Of a stretch of DNA of 35,468 nt, positions 35,356-35,468 are shown piece by piece. How positions within the stretch are numbered: position 1 is the first letter of the stretch; every line of letters begins with the position of its first letter. This DNA comes from Methylobacter psychrophilus (GTDB taxonomy: Bacteria > Pseudomonadota > Gammaproteobacteria > Methylococcales > Methylomonadaceae). The position numbers and the translations under genes are program-made. The stretch covers positions 1-35,468 of the forward strand of contig NZ_JAOEGU010000042.1 of the NCBI RefSeq assembly GCF_025583945.1, given 5' to 3'. The notes beneath the pieces were generated by a model. That model saw only the letters and a program-made list of their open reading frames with translations, had not been told where the DNA came from and made no database searches.

Positions 35356-35468
35356 CGTTTCACCTCAGCCATAAAAGCACCGAGGAAAATGACAGCATCC
35401 CCATGTAATTAATAGCTTTTTTCTCATATCGTGTAGCAATTCTGCGATAGTGCTTGAGTTTACCAAAC
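35345..35468 (-). mobile_element. IS5-family insertion sequence, one end only
   Basis: The terminal sequence GGTTCTGTTGACGTTTCACC at 35345 follows a TA dinucleotide (35343-35344), consistent with the TA target of the IS427-like group of IS5. The transposase gene stops 15 bases inside the end. The element runs off the window, so its length and second terminal repeat cannot be checked. Confidence 0.8.
35360..35468 (-). CDS. IS5-family transposase, C-terminal fragment
   Basis: The minus strand from the window edge reads FGKLKHYRRIATRYEKKAIN, then YMGMLSF, then SSVLLWLR and TGA at 35360-35362. The KLKHYRRIATRYEKKAINY segment, with the catalytic Glu region upstream outside the window, is the hallmark C-terminus of IS5-family DDE transposases. 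Only 35 codons are visible. Confidence 0.88.
   Translation of the reverse strand, partial: FGKLKHYRRIATRYEKKAINYMGMLSFSSVLLWLR

Larger units (their letters stand above)
20271..35468. mobile_element. Genomic island at tRNA-Met (right end not in window)
   Basis: The segment begins at the 3' end of tRNA-Met and carries, in order, a tyrosine integrase, an excisionase-like gene, island-type hypotheticals, a toxin-antitoxin pair, immunity-like genes, a type I restriction-modification operon, a dCTP deaminase and an IS5-family end. Gene content turns from housekeeping to accessory exactly at the tRNA. A second copy of the tRNA 3' end, expected as the other attachment site, was not found before 35468, so the island extends past the window or its second site has been lost. 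Confidence 0.75.

Noticed and set aside
20340-35468. Second attachment site (repeat of the tRNA-Met 3' end)
   Set aside because: No second copy of the TpsiC arm to acceptor sequence was found in the window by eye.

Overview
The window looks like chromosomal DNA of a gammaproteobacterium of moderate to low GC. The core gene set and order (miaB-phoH-ybeY-corC, orn, serS, ychF, rsgA) fit that class. The protein sequences resemble those of Methylococcales (methanotrophs), but no methane-oxidation gene lies here, so the order-level placement is a weak inference.

Bases 1-20270 are mostly ordinary backbone. A minus-strand operon runs miaB > phoH/ybeZ > ybeY > corC > galE, with 1-4 base overlaps after phoH. 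A 1 kb gene-free stretch (5134-6135) follows and holds six 42-bp tandem repeats. Then come a minus-strand pair (M48/Ste24-like protease > rsgA) and a plus-strand chain with tightly overlapping genes: orn > double-domain CrcB/Fluc > DUF190 > DUF2817 peptidase-like > GNAT+C39 fusion. Two diguanylate cyclases flank serS. After these lie an inorganic pyrophosphatase, a DedA protein, ychF and an elongator tRNA-Met with a perfect sigma-70 consensus promoter.

From 20271 to the right edge the window reads as a genomic island inserted at the 3' end of the tRNA-Met gene. It holds a tyrosine integrase with an overlapping excisionase-like gene, island hypotheticals, an orphan DUF2442 gene, a HigB/HigA-type toxin-antitoxin pair and two small genes of the kind found in polymorphic-toxin immunity cassettes. 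It also holds a type I restriction-modification operon (RHH regulator, hsdM, hsdS, a Schlafen-type AlbA_2 ATPase-like protein, hsdR) and an anti-phage dCTP deaminase. The last two are damaged: hsdR is split by an apparent one-base loss between Walker A and DEAH, and the deaminase is cut before its zinc-binding motif by an IS5-family element whose end is at 35345. The far end of the island is outside the window.

Most notable are: a single-chain Fluc (fluoride channel) duplication whose second repeat has lost exactly one membrane segment, which would by itself give the antiparallel topology a fused dimer needs; a dCTP deaminase with an extra N-terminal domain; and a series of perfect inverted repeats of 8-23 bp in the island's intergenic gaps, one of which sits between the likely promoter and the start codon of the RHH-hsdMS operon.
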